DNA of 64,000 nucleotides from Deltaproteobacteria bacterium (GCA_017302795.1 JAFLCB010000004.1:186001-250000), one strand, 5' to 3'. Shown: positions 1 through 8,115, counted from the first letter of the stretch. Translations and numbers: made by a program. Notes: generated by a model from the letters alone, not told the origin.

Positions 1-481
1 GCTCCGCAAACGATTCGAAGGCTTTAACTTGAACCCGCTTGCCGATCGCACGTATAAAGTGGGCCGCAGTCCGAAGCGATCGTTCAAGACCGGGACTCGA
101 AACTTCAAGGTTGTACGCTCCTCCAGGAATCACATCATCGACATCCAAAAGCAGGTTCAAACCGCGAGATACATTGCTACAATCTTCGATGGAAACTCCG
201 CCTTCACCAATCTTATCGATGTAAACGCGCAACGCCCGACTGCCGCCAGCACCTACGAACTCGAAATCATAAATTTCGCAAGTCTCACGAGCCGCCACTT
301 CCGTGGCCATCTTTAATACTTTTTCACGCCACCCAAGCGATTCCCCTTCAACTTCGTCGATCGGAGTTTCGTCGGTGTTTTCGTGGGTTTCGAGCTCTTC
401 ATGATCAGAACCCTGACCACCCTCGAGGCCTTCATTTTCAATCCTAGAATTTTCGTTCTCAATATCGAATTTCAAAAACAT
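1..481 (-). CDS. rimP: Ribosome maturation factor RimP (cut by left window edge)
   Basis: RimP helps assemble the 30S ribosomal subunit in the cytoplasm. About 160 residues are visible; the C-terminal SH3-like part lies outside the window. The hallmark motif YNLEVSSPGLERSL is present, preceded by the alpha/beta N-terminal domain (ALRVYIDK, VSIEDCSNVSRGL). The first roughly 48 residues are a very acidic, low-complexity extension (many Glu, Asp, Asn, Gly) that common RimP proteins lack; the domain proper starts near GWREKVLKMA. The ATG at 481 is the first in-frame start after the upstream terminator, with only a weak GGG ribosome site. In most bacteria nusA and infB follow, which would be off the left edge. 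Confidence 0.9.
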   Translation of the reverse strand, partial: MFLKFDIENENSRIENEGLEGGQGSDHEELETHENTDETPIDEVEGESLGWREKVLKMATEVAARETCEIYDFEFVGAGGSRALRVYIDKIGEGGVSIEDCSNVSRGLNLLLDVDDVIPGGAYNLEVSSPGLERSLRTAAHFIRAIGKRVQVKAFESFAE

Positions 482-547
482 CCCGTTCTAAACATGTCGC
501 TGCAGCCGCCGGCATCCGTAGCAATAGCCACGGCCATAGCCATAGCC

Positions 548-573
548 AAAAAAAAATGGCCTTTTGGGGCCAT
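548..573 (-). terminator. Rho-independent terminator after the 1929-655 gene pair
   Basis: Read on the minus strand, a 6-bp stem (ATGGCC / GGCCAT, + positions 568-573 and 556-561) with a CCAAAA loop is followed by nine T residues (548-556). It lies 80 bp past the stop of the RimI-like gene and before the rimP start, so it should separate the two transcripts. Confidence 0.85.
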
Positions 574-654
574 CTGACGGCTTTGTTCGTAACAAACCTC
601 TTACCGAAAGGCAAACTCCGCGAGCTGTTTAAACAAGAGACATGGCCCAGGTGG

Positions 655-1236
655 CTACTGCTTTACTAGACGCCCAGTGTACCGCTGCCGCCTAGCAGAC
701 ATCAAAACTGCGTCGATAGGCCCAGAAACCGAGCCCGAATAGTAGCCCTTGCGGCGCCGCTGCTCAATAAATCCGCACCTCTCGTAACAACGGAGGGCTG
801 ATAAATTATCGGCACTCACCTCGAGGCCCACTTCAATGGCTGGCGCCTCAATGGTTGCGGAGTCGACGACGTGCGGCGCGCTGCCGGCGGATTGAATCGA
901 CTCGATATGGGAGAAAAGAGAATCGATTAAAGTTCCCGCCAATCTGTGACCCCGTATAGGCCCCAGCGTTACAATTAGCATAATCTCCCAGAGCGGGCCC
1001 GGGGGACGAAAGCAAAGAAATGCCTTTAATCGGTGATCGTGCTGCCCCAGCGCTACGAGTGTAGATCCTTGCGAAAGCTCAGCCTGAACAGAGGCCACGG
1101 TCCACGAACCGACCCACGCCTCTCCCCGACTTCGAGCATCGGCAATCTCTTGCTCGATTTCCAATTTTATCAGTGCTTGGATTGATTCCTCTAAAGCATT
1201 CAGCAGAGCAATTCTATATTGAGGTTCAACGTTCAC
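655..1236 (-). CDS. GNAT acetyltransferase, RimI-like
   Basis: This is a GCN5-related N-acetyltransferase that moves an acetyl group from acetyl-CoA to an amine. The acetyl-CoA loop appears as GPIRGHRLAGTLI (about residues 92-104), and the C-terminal half carries the RimI-type signature LEVSADNLSALRCYERCGF followed by a YY pair and DAVLMS. RimI enzymes acetylate N-termini such as that of ribosomal protein S18; the family is clear, but the substrate is inference. The gene begins 6 bp after the stop of the SurA-like gene, so the two are probably co-transcribed and end at the terminator at 548-573. Length (193 aa) is slightly above the usual 150 or so because of an N-terminal helical stretch. 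Confidence 0.75.
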   Translation of the reverse strand: MNVEPQYRIALLNALEESIQALIKLEIEQEIADARSRGEAWVGSWTVASVQAELSQGSTLVALGQHDHRLKAFLCFRPPGPLWEIMLIVTLGPIRGHRLAGTLIDSLFSHIESIQSAGSAPHVVDSATIEAPAIEVGLEVSADNLSALRCYERCGFIEQRRRKGYYSGSVSGPIDAVLMSARRQRYTGRLVKQ

Positions 1237-1242
1237 AATCGC

Positions 1243-1929
1243 TTAGGCTCCAACAAAATTTCTGACGCGGTACTTGCGCCGTAATACCGATCGCCATTCA
1301 AAAAGACGGCGTTCCGTTTGGCTTCTGACGAGCGCCGACTTGATATTGTCCTTGAAATTTTCAAACGGCATGTTGCCGAAGCGAAGGCGATTTTTTTTAT
1401 AATATTGAAGCGCCTCGGCGTCAGTCACATTGACGAGCGATGCGTCGCTTTTGAGACGCTCCAAATTCTGCGCGACTAGCTTTCGCTCGACGATATCCCG
1501 GATCTCGGTGACCGATGGTTCAATTTTATCCCATTCCAAATTTGATTTCCAACCATCAGCAACGGCTTTGGCAAGCCTCTGGATTTCGGCTTTGTCTGTC
1601 GCTTTCGAGTCGATCTCGCCCGCCTCCAAAAAAACGGTCCACTCATCCAAGACGCGAAGCACCTGGTTCGGAAAGTTCGGGTCGGTCGCACCTAAAACCC
1701 GCTTTAGCGATGGAGCGCCTTGAAGCACCTGGCCGATCGCTTCGTTCATCCGAACTTCTCTCGAAGTAACAATCCGCGGTCCGACTTCACCCACTACGCG
1801 GGTCACCGTTTCCGGCTTGTTTTCTATTTTCGGGGTAGGCGTCGAGTTCGCCGCCGGTCCCTGCGCATTCGCCTGGGTCAACGTAAACAAAAATAGCGGT
1901 ACAACTAGAATGCTCACTGAGATCGACAT
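1243..1929 (-). CDS. SurA-N-like periplasmic protein (putative chaperone)
   Basis: The protein starts with a signal peptide (MSISVSILVVPLFLFTL, cleavage near ANAQG). A Pro/Thr-rich linker leads into a helical domain with the pattern of SurA/PpiC N-terminal chaperone domains: VVGEVGPRIVTSREVRMNEAIGQ near the start, and at the end YYKKNRLRFG followed by a helix rich in Arg/Glu and the closing SVLRRKYRVRNF. No PPIase (parvulin) domain is present, so it would be chaperone-only. I chose the ATG at 1929; a GTG at 1947 adds six residues. Function is inferred from fold-level similarity only. Confidence 0.6.
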   Translation of the reverse strand: MSISVSILVVPLFLFTLTQANAQGPAANSTPTPKIENKPETVTRVVGEVGPRIVTSREVRMNEAIGQVLQGAPSLKRVLGATDPNFPNQVLRVLDEWTVFLEAGEIDSKATDKAEIQRLAKAVADGWKSNLEWDKIEPSVTEIRDIVERKLVAQNLERLKSDASLVNVTDAEALQYYKKNRLRFGNMPFENFKDNIKSALVRSQTERRLFEWRSVLRRKYRVRNFVGA

Positions 1930-2013
1930 AAAGTGATTATGTTCCACGAGGATTGAAATTCAAGTCGCGAATAAAAAAAGAGCTGCGGGTCATTACACCA
2001 CGCGGCTCTATTT

Positions 2014-2123
2014 ATGTCACTTCGGGCGCTGCCCTCCGCTGCTTTTCGTGCAGTGGCGCGAAAAGATTTATCTTATGTCGCTTCGGGCTTGGCGACCATC
2101 CGCAGGAGGGCCCCGCCAAGCCC
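2014..2123 (+). repeat. Hairpin repeat, locus A (two diverged copies)
   Basis: Copy 1 (2014-2066) has a GGGC/GCCC mini-hairpin and then the main stem-loop CTTTTCGTGC-AGTG-GCGCGAAAAG with one G.T pair. Copy 2 (2075-2123) shares the ATGTCGCTTCGGGC start but then forms a different, 10-bp perfect stem (2085-2094 with 2114-2123) enclosing 19 nt. The block sits between the start of the SurA-like gene and the stop of the outer-membrane protein gene. It is the same family as loci B (3745), C (6358) and D (29610). Confidence 0.8.
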
Positions 2124-2143
2124 TTCGCACGAGGTCCAGGCCG

Positions 2144-3316
2144 TTAGAAAGTAAACTTGCCGGTCAACGAACCAAGGTAGTAGTTCAATTCTTCGACTGC
2201 TTTTCCAGCCCGTGGGTAAACGAACGAAGCTTGGTAGTCCGAGTTTTCTCGGTAAGCAATATTCTTCATCCAACGGAGATCAAAGCCAAGTGCGAATGAA
2301 TCTGTCAACTGAACATCAAGTCCAACCAAGGCACCAACGTCAAAGGCGTTAGTTGAAACGCTTTTCACGTTGCCCATGCTTACCATGTTGAAATACTGCT
2401 GATCTTCGTATGTTCGGTAAGTATAGCCCGCGATTGCTCCAACAACTGGGCGAAGTTTGCCACCCAAGATTTGATACTTGATCGCAGCAGAGAAGTTGTA
2501 CTGGCTAAGTGTCTTAAACGGCGGAAGACCGTAAGAGTACCCTGCTTGCATATCTTCAATGTCATACTCCGAAAACTGGAATGTGCCTTCTGCAACTAAA
2601 CGCTCTGGGGTCACCATACCAATCGAAAACCCAGTTGCTACATTTCCACGAACATTGATCGCATCGGGGTATTCGCCGATCCCAACCAAACCCTGAACGT
2701 AGAAAGAAGTCTGCTTTTGAGTTTCTTTTGGCTTCATCTCATCAAGTGCTGCGCGAATTTCTTCTTTCACATTCACTTTTGGTTCTTCTTTATGAGCTGG
2801 AGCAACCTCTACAACATGTGGCGGAGCCTGGATCACTTGAACTGTTTGCGGCGCTACTTGTTGTTGTGCAGGCTGATTGTTGCCGCTGCCAAAACCCTGG
2901 TTAAACAATCGCTCCCCACGGGCGCGCTCGTCGTCCATTCGAGCTTCTTCTAGCTTTTCAACAATTTTCTGTTCTGTTTGAAGTTCCATCGATTGACGTT
3001 CGCGACGGCGGCGTTCAGCTGAAGACATCGTCAAAGGCGAATCCTCAATCACGTTCGTCGGCTGATCTTGAATCACGGTTTGACCGGAAGACTGCGTCGA
3101 CTTTTGATTATTCAAAATCACGATTCCAGCCTGAGGAGCGACCTGGGCCGTCTCGGCTGGCGTGACTTCAACAAGTTCACCCGTCGTTTCGTCAATCTGT
3201 ACTAGTCGCTTTTGCGACGACTGCGATTGAGCTTGAGCTCCAACAACAGATAATAAGACAGCCAATTGAAGGACTGCCGCTCTCAAAATGAGGCCTCGGT
3301 TAACGGATTTCATCAC
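2144..3316 (-). CDS. Outer-membrane beta-barrel protein with periplasmic coiled region
   Basis: A signal peptide (residues 1-30, ending VVGAQAQS) is followed by a charged, likely coiled-coil stretch (about 100-145, rich in Arg/Glu: SSAERRRRERQSMELQ) and a Pro/Gln/Val-rich linker. From about residue 205 to the end, alternating strands resemble an 8-strand OmpA/OmpW-like barrel (FYVQGLVGIGEY, YNFSAAIKYQILGG, FALGFDLRWMKN). The protein ends LGSLTGKFTF, a classical C-terminal Phe BAM signal. It is monocistronic, and hairpin repeats lie just beyond its stop. The function is unknown; a structural porin-like or surface role is inference. Confidence 0.75.
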   Translation of the reverse strand: MMKSVNRGLILRAAVLQLAVLLSVVGAQAQSQSSQKRLVQIDETTGELVEVTPAETAQVAPQAGIVILNNQKSTQSSGQTVIQDQPTNVIEDSPLTMSSAERRRRERQSMELQTEQKIVEKLEEARMDDERARGERLFNQGFGSGNNQPAQQQVAPQTVQVIQAPPHVVEVAPAHKEEPKVNVKEEIRAALDEMKPKETQKQTSFYVQGLVGIGEYPDAINVRGNVATGFSIGMVTPERLVAEGTFQFSEYDIEDMQAGYSYGLPPFKTLSQYNFSAAIKYQILGGKLRPVVGAIAGYTYRTYEDQQYFNMVSMGNVKSVSTNAFDVGALVGLDVQLTDSFALGFDLRWMKNIAYRENSDYQASFVYPRAGKAVEELNYYLGSLTGKFTF

Positions 3317-3654
3317 TCTCTCTCCTCTCGTGACTGTTAGACATCTTCAGCCATTGGCCACTGACGCCTTCTAGTCCCTGAGCAAAATTGACAACTCGGC
3401 ATCGATTAAACGCAGGAGCTGCTTTCAACGGGTCCTTTAAAGGCAAGCTCTGTGCCACGATGCGTCACTGGCCGAGAGTTCAGGCGGAAACGCTTTAAAC
3501 CCCGAGTTGAGGTCGCCGATTGCGAACTAAGTAATCAAAATTGAAAGCAAGGACCCGGATTTGGTGTTGGAGTTCCTTACAGTCTTGAAAGAAATTCTTG
3601 AGCGTGACGTAAAGAGGCCCTACTTTATGCCCTCACTTGAGACTCTTCTCAAAT
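3317..3654. other. Divergent intergenic region before tRNA-Leu
   Basis: No coding pattern is visible in this 338-bp stretch. It must hold the promoter of the outer-membrane protein gene (minus strand, with a GAGAGAGTG ribosome site next to its ATG) and that of the tRNA (see 3598-3626). Confidence 0.5.
3598..3626 (+). promoter_or_regulatory. Likely sigma-70-type promoter of tRNA-Leu
   Basis: TTGAGC at 3598-3603 and TACTTT at 3621-3626 are separated by 17 bp. They place a transcription start near 3633, about 20 bp before the mature tRNA. Based on pattern alone. Confidence 0.5.
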
Positions 3655-3741
3655 GGCCCTGTGGTGGAATTGGTAGACGCGCTGGACTCAAAATCCAGTA
3701 CCTTCACGGGTGTGGGAGTTCGATTCTCCCCGGGGCCACCA
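3655..3741 (+). tRNA. tRNA-Leu (anticodon CAA), CCA encoded
   Basis: The acceptor stem GGCCCTG pairs with CGGGGCC, discriminator A and encoded CCA follow (3738-3741). The anticodon stem CTGGA/TCCAG encloses the loop CTCAAAA, giving anticodon CAA (3689-3691), which reads UUG. The long variable arm of class II tRNA-Leu and the T-arm GGGAG-TTCGATT-CTCCC are both present. Hairpin repeats start four bases after the CCA. Confidence 0.97.
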
Positions 3742-3744
3742 GTT

Positions 3745-3950
3745 ATGTCGCTACGGGCTCCGCCCTTCGCTGCTTTCGATGCAGTGGCATCGAAAGATTG
3801 GGACCATTATGTCGCTACGGGCTCCGCCCTTCGCTGCTTTCGATGCAGCGGCATCGAAAGATTGGGACCGTTATGTCGCTACGGGCTCCGCCCTTCGCTG
3901 CTTTCGATGCAGTGGCATCGAAAGATTGGGACCATGTTTGTCGCTACGCT
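3745..3950 (+). repeat. Hairpin repeat, locus B (three 64-bp tandem copies plus a fragment)
   Basis: Near-identical units start at 3745, 3809 and 3873 (period exactly 64 bp), with a broken fourth start after 3936. Each has GGGCTCCGCCC (4-bp stem) and then CTTTCGATGC-AGTG-GCATCGAAAG, a perfect 10-bp stem with a 4-nt loop. The units differ only in the loop (AGTG or AGCG) and in the spacer after the hairpin. They begin directly behind tRNA-Leu, in the same orientation, and would be transcribed with it. Open frames through the array are repeat artefacts. Confidence 0.9.
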
Positions 3951-4245
3951 TGCTGATTTAATTTTGACATACTTTACTTTTTTAGCTGAGGACCAAGCAG
4001 CTTCTCCTTCAATCAGTCACAAGCTACAGCCAGGATATAGCGTCTTCTTCTCAAAATTGAATCCAAACTCCCATGTTGGCGAACGCCAACAAATTCGCAA
4101 CGCCTATGCCCTTTCTTGTCACTCTGACGACGACTTGGGCTGTTGATGAATTACAAACTCAAACAACTGGCCCTTGAATGAGGATCAAAACATGCAAACC
4201 AAACATGCGTCGGAATGTATTTGAACGCGTGGAATAGGCTCTTTT
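3951..4245. other. Intergenic region with a small inverted repeat
   Basis: No credible gene is seen. An 8-bp inverted repeat TGTTGGCG/CGCCAACA lies at 4074-4091 with no T-run, so it is more like an operator or weak structure than a terminator. The promoter of the following secreted-protein gene should be in this stretch. Confidence 0.4.
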
Positions 4246-5364
4246 ATGGAAATACACAAAAACGCGCTGACGATTGCTTCTTTGTTTCTCGTATTGGCTT
4301 TCTCCGGACCAATAGCGAGCGCGGACAAGTGCGAAGAGCAATTTGTTAAACTCGAGACGCGGGTCGAACCTTTAAAAAATCAGCTTCTACAATTCGATCT
4401 CCGCGACCTAATCTTTCAAAATAATGCGCTGGCGAAAGCTATTAAATCCGGCCAGTCGGTAACACAAATCAGGATTATCAAAGAGTCGCTCGAAGAAATG
4501 GCTCAGATGATCGAGCGTCAAGCGATCACAAGAATTAGCGCCCGACAAGCTAACGACGGTCTTCCATTCTTGATGCAACATTTCCGGACACGAATTAGCC
4601 GAGCCCGTGAACATGGACAAACCTTTAATGAGTATAGCGAACTGTCGCTTGAGCTCACTTATTTGTTTGACGGTTTAGTTTCCGAAAAAATTGCGCCCGA
4701 AATCAATTCGGCTGATGCCAAGCGCGCGCTTACATTAATTAAGAAAAGGGCCCAAGAAGTCGCGCTCGACGCCGCAGACTATGGCGATCGACTAGGCATT
4801 GTACCGATTCCTCTCGCCCAAGTCCTCCATCACTCGGGATTAGTAAAGCTTTGGATTTCGCGATCCAAACCACGCGGAATTGTCGATGAAATCACCGTTG
4901 AAGATGACCGTAACTTGAAACGTCCGGCGCCATTCTTGGCACACGATGATGGTCACTTAGTTGAACTTGAGCTGCGTCTAAATGGTTTGACTCGATCAGA
5001 AATCGACAAGCAGTACCTTGAACAACAGCGGCGATATATGGCACTTCAAGAACGAGCGGTTGCTGTCGGTCTCTCGGATCGGACTCGCTATATCATGGAC
5101 ATTTTCATCTTCGAGAAAGTTCATGAACGCTACAAAATATTTTCGTCTTTAAAAGATTCGATGCTCGATACGATAGTTTGGGACTATCGCGAGAAGCCAG
5201 TTCGTCATTCGCCACGCAATACGTCAACAATCGCTGCTCGGATCCTAAATGACTTCGCACTCCTGTCGGAAGTTCAATTCACGGTACCGGAATTCAAAGA
5301 CAGACCAGTCACAATCAATGAAGTCCAGGAAGTCCTCGAGTTTGCAATACGAGAAGGGTTATAA
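4246..5364 (+). CDS. Secreted protein of unknown function
   Basis: I do not recognise the family. A clear signal peptide is present (residues 1-27, LTIASLFLVLAFSGPIASADK), so the protein is exported. The 372-residue chain is almost entirely helical and charged, with regular Leu/Glu/Arg patterns (about 35-150 and 240-320) and no repeats. A middle stretch FLAHDDGHLVELELRLNG contains clustered His/Asp residues that might bind metal; that is speculative. The gene stands alone between the tRNA/repeat region and a convergent methyltransferase gene. The ATG at 4246 has AGG nine bases upstream. Confidence 0.65.
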   Translation: MEIHKNALTIASLFLVLAFSGPIASADKCEEQFVKLETRVEPLKNQLLQFDLRDLIFQNNALAKAIKSGQSVTQIRIIKESLEEMAQMIERQAITRISARQANDGLPFLMQHFRTRISRAREHGQTFNEYSELSLELTYLFDGLVSEKIAPEINSADAKRALTLIKKRAQEVALDAADYGDRLGIVPIPLAQVLHHSGLVKLWISRSKPRGIVDEITVEDDRNLKRPAPFLAHDDGHLVELELRLNGLTRSEIDKQYLEQQRRYMALQERAVAVGLSDRTRYIMDIFIFEKVHERYKIFSSLKDSMLDTIVWDYREKPVRHSPRNTSTIAARILNDFALLSEVQFTVPEFKDRPVTINEVQEVLEFAIREGL

Positions 5365-5452
5365 CCATTTGTTTGAAACCTAGACGATTTTATCTTGTTT
5401 TCTATGGGCCTGGCGGGTGGATCTTTAAACACATACTATTCGACTTCATCTG

Positions 5453-6319
5453 CTACCAAGCTTCGGCACGAGCAAGAATCCAAGAATAGAAAATGACGGA
5501 ATTCTTGTCGCCTTTCAGGTCCTGCATCTCCCTTTGCATATCTTCGGCCGTTTTACTTGTAATTCGCCCAGCCGCAATCAAGGCGTCAGCACCGCTCAGC
5601 AATAACCCAGTCCAATAATCCAAGAAAGCGGCGCGCTTTTTCGGTGTTCGATTGTCGTATTGATGTGTCAATACATGGGTCGTGATATTTTGGAAGTCGG
5701 CAGCCATTAAATAATTTGCTAACTTACCTCCGACAAACGGGTCCCCCTTCAGCGACCACTGATGATCGTTGAACTCCATCCAATATTTTAAGGTCGCAGG
5801 TGAATAAGGGTGGACATAAAAAGAGGCATTAAAAACTTCGTTGCAGTAAATCACTCCGCCTGATCGTAAAACTCGCCGCGCTTCCTCCAGAATCCCGATT
5901 GGGTTTTGCACGTGCTCGAGTAACCAACAGATAAAGGCTCCGTCGAACGAGTTGTCCGGATATTTTAAATGAAGCGCATCGCCATGATCGATCTTCACTT
6001 TGCCAGACTCGATTTGATTTTCGAGCGCCTTTCGAGCTCGGGCTACTTGGGCGCTCGAGGCGTCAACACAAACAATATTTGCCGCCGGGTTTCTCTCTAG
6101 AAGAATGCTGGTTTGAGCGCCGACGCCACTTCCAATTTCGATCAAATCTTTGCAGTGTTTGAAGTCGACTTTCGAAAAAATCACTTCCTCATGAATACGT
6201 GCCTGTCGGAATAAGCGTTCTTGTTCTTCTTGTGTGAAGCCATGTATATAGCCGTCGGCAAGCCCGGTCTTGGACTGCTCTTCTGAGGACTTCGAGATTT
6301 TTTTTGCAACTTCGTTCAT
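5453..6319 (-). CDS. Class I SAM-dependent methyltransferase (UbiE/MenG-like)
   Basis: A Rossmann-type methyltransferase. Motif I is DLIEIGSGVGAQTSILL, the acidic ribose-binding residue sits in VCVDASSAQVARARKAL, and post-I motifs HGDALHLKYPDNSFDGAF and LEHVQNPIGILEEARRVLRSGG are typical of the Methyltransf_11/UbiE group. The C-terminal third (about 195-288) is helical and may hold the substrate. The substrate is not predictable; quinone, lipid or small-molecule methylation are all possible. I chose the ATG at 6319 because GGTGG lies 7 bp upstream, rather than the TTG five codons earlier. Confidence 0.75.
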   Translation of the reverse strand: MNEVAKKISKSSEEQSKTGLADGYIHGFTQEEQERLFRQARIHEEVIFSKVDFKHCKDLIEIGSGVGAQTSILLERNPAANIVCVDASSAQVARARKALENQIESGKVKIDHGDALHLKYPDNSFDGAFICWLLEHVQNPIGILEEARRVLRSGGVIYCNEVFNASFYVHPYSPATLKYWMEFNDHQWSLKGDPFVGGKLANYLMAADFQNITTHVLTHQYDNRTPKKRAAFLDYWTGLLLSGADALIAAGRITSKTAEDMQREMQDLKGDKNSVIFYSWILARAEAW

Positions 6320-6357
6320 ATTAAAACCACCCAATCAACATTGTTCTAAGCAAGTTG

Positions 6358-6630
6358 CAAGCTAAGCAAGCCGCAGGCTCGAAGCGACACTCCCCGAATC
6401 TTTTCGCGCACCTGCGCGAAAAGCAGTGGAGGGCGGTGCCCGAAGCGACATTACCAATCTTTCGATGCCACTGCATCGAAAGCAGCGAAGGGCGGCGCCC
6501 GAAGCGACATTACCAATCTTTCGATGCCACTGCATCGAAAGCAGCGAAGGGCGGCGCCCGAAGCGACACTACCAATCTTTCGATGCCACTGCATCGAAAG
6601 CAGCGAAGGGCGGCGCCCGAAGCGACACTA
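6358..6630 (-). repeat. Hairpin repeat, locus C (three 59-bp copies plus two diverged copies)
   Basis: Reading the minus strand from 6630, three units with period 59 bp (equivalent bases at 6571, 6512, 6453) carry the stem CTTTCGATGC/GCATCGAAAG. They are followed by a diverged unit whose stem is CTTTTCGCGC/GCGCGAAAAG (6399-6422) and by a fragment down to 6358. The array abuts the gloB stop codon: the TAG at 6628-6630 is contiguous with the repeat start TGTCGCTTCGGGC. The orientation follows gloB transcription, as the locus B array follows the tRNA. Confidence 0.9.
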
Positions 6631-7488
6631 ATAGTCATCGCGCTTTGCGCGCCACTCCGAAAATTCTGAGGCGGTTTTGACCTTTAAAAACGGGTTCGTA
6701 AGAACTTCTTCCCCAAGCGTTGGGGCCCTGCGGAAGCGAAATTCCGCCCGCGACGTTTCTAGGTCAAACCGAGTTAAATCTGCGAGATTGACAATGGACC
6801 GGCAGCGGTCGGGCGTTTCACTTACCGCTTTCCGCCAGAAGCCGAGGTTTCGTTTTGTGTATTCGTGTCCAAAGTGCAAAATCGTATCCGCCCGAAGACT
6901 TTTTATTTTTTGCAAACTTAGAAACAGTTGCTCCGGCGTACCTTCGAGACAGCGACCGCATCCAAACGAAAACAACGTGTCGCCCACGAACAAATGGGTT
7001 TCCCGGGCATTGGAAATTCGGCTCATCCCGCTAACGCGCAGGGCGATTTGCCCGCTTGTATGACCGGGAATTTCCATTATATCGATTTCGAGGGAATCTA
7101 TTTCCCCTGAATTTCTGTTCGCTGACAGCTGGGATTTCGATCTCGTAAGCTCTGACCATGTGTACTTTCGATCTCGCTCGAAAGAGAGCTTGAGTCCTTC
7201 GGATCCTGCAGCAGGGATCCTAGCTTTATCGCCGACTGAACTCCAAGTCGGCAAAATCGGAAAATCTGGCAGCCCGGCAACATGGTCATGGTGGTGGTGG
7301 GTCGTAATTGCGGCAGCAATCGTAAACAACTCTCCGGTTGATTGTTTGAGAGTTTCTAAAGCACGAAAAAACGGTTGAGCCTCGCCCGGATCAACAGCAA
7401 TTGCGGTTTTTTCAGTCGTGTTCAAAATCAAATACGAAAGATTGTCTTTAAGGCACTCGACCGTCACAACTTGGAACTGAGTGAACAT
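6628..7488 (-). CDS. gloB: Glyoxalase II-type metallo-beta-lactamase hydrolase
   Basis: A hydroxyacylglutathione hydrolase-like enzyme that would cleave S-D-lactoyl-glutathione in methylglyoxal detoxification. The binuclear metal motif THHHHDH is at residues 63-69. It is followed by PGHTSGQ, GDTLFSFGCGRCLEGTPEQ and GHEYTKRNLGFW, the last two being glyoxalase II hallmarks rather than general MBL features. The C-terminal helical domain is present, with FRRAPTLGEEVLTNPFL. At 286 aa it is a little longer than the usual 250-260, with an inserted Ser/Arg-rich stretch after the metal site. The gene ends flush against repeat locus C. Confidence 0.88.
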   Translation of the reverse strand: MFTQFQVVTVECLKDNLSYLILNTTEKTAIAVDPGEAQPFFRALETLKQSTGELFTIAAAITTHHHHDHVAGLPDFPILPTWSSVGDKARIPAAGSEGLKLSFERDRKYTWSELTRSKSQLSANRNSGEIDSLEIDIMEIPGHTSGQIALRVSGMSRISNARETHLFVGDTLFSFGCGRCLEGTPEQLFLSLQKIKSLRADTILHFGHEYTKRNLGFWRKAVSETPDRCRSIVNLADLTRFDLETSRAEFRFRRAPTLGEEVLTNPFLKVKTASEFSEWRAKRDDY

Positions 7489-7626
7489 AGGGATCTCCGA
7501 AGAATGAGACTACTTTATGGTGCTAGCTGCTTCAAATCTAGCAGGGCTTCGGGGAAAAAGGTCGGGTTTTTCATTGACGCAAACTGCCTGCTCCACAGTC
7601 TAGATTGAATAACCTAACGTAAAGGT

Positions 7627-8097
7627 GTGAAGCATCATGAAAGCGCTGCCGAAATGCACGCACCACAACTGGGTTCCGACCGAAGCTTTGGCTTTGTTTT
7701 TGCGACCATCTTTTTGGCAATCGGAATCTATCAAATCGTCGCTGGCCAAATTGCTCATGGCAAGATTCAGATTTCAAACTATTCCGGCATATTACTTTTC
7801 TTGGCGTTTCTACTTTTCGCGATCTCAATTTTATCGCCTAACATTTTACGGGTCCCAAACCTTCTTTGGTTCAAACTTGGTCTTAAACTCCATATCATTT
7901 TCAGCTTCGCAGTCATGGCGCTTCTTTTCTTCGGACTTTTCTTGCCGATCGGAGTGGTGCTAAAAATTCTTGGGAAAACACCGATACCGCAAACAGAAAA
8001 CGCCGAAAGGGAGACTTACTGGGTTCGGCGCGAATCAAATCCGCAAATTAAGAAACAAGACCCTGATCAATGGACAGACTTTAATTTTCAATTTTAA
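7627..8097 (+). CDS. SxtJ-family membrane protein
   Basis: A small inner-membrane protein with about three transmembrane segments (residues 20-41, 52-73, 86-115) and a cytoplasmic tail ending YWVRRESNPQ...DPDQWTDFNFQF. This topology, the FGFVFATIFLAIG start and the neighbours match SxtJ-type proteins that occur next to carbamoyltransferases. The biochemical role is unknown. It is followed by the DUF5989 gene (19 bp later) and the carbamoyltransferase, so the three form one operon. The start is unsure: a GTG at 7627 has AAGG very close by, while the ATG at 7654 gives a shorter protein whose first residues match the family better. Confidence 0.75.
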   Translation: MKHHESAAEMHAPQLGSDRSFGFVFATIFLAIGIYQIVAGQIAHGKIQISNYSGILLFLAFLLFAISILSPNILRVPNLLWFKLGLKLHIIFSFAVMALLFFGLFLPIGVVLKILGKTPIPQTENAERETYWVRRESNPQIKKQDPDQWTDFNFQF

Positions 8098-8115
8098 GGA
8101 TTGGAGCGTGCTTCA

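Noticed and set aside
1953-2299. Short frames over repeat locus A
   Set aside because: Produced by repeat sequence and the end of the outer-membrane protein gene.
3561-4146. Overlapping plus-strand frames that read MSLRAPPFAAFDA repeatedly
   Set aside because: They are created by the 64-bp hairpin repeats and run through the tRNA-Leu gene; no ribosome site, and composition follows the repeat, not codon use.
3745-6630. CRISPR array
   Set aside because: Units are directly adjacent with no variable spacers and there are no cas genes.
6355-6680. Plus-strand frames with repeated KGGARSD / KQRRAAPEAT
   Set aside because: Same repeat read on the other strand; unit length 59 shifts the frame from copy to copy, so it cannot be a conserved coding repeat.
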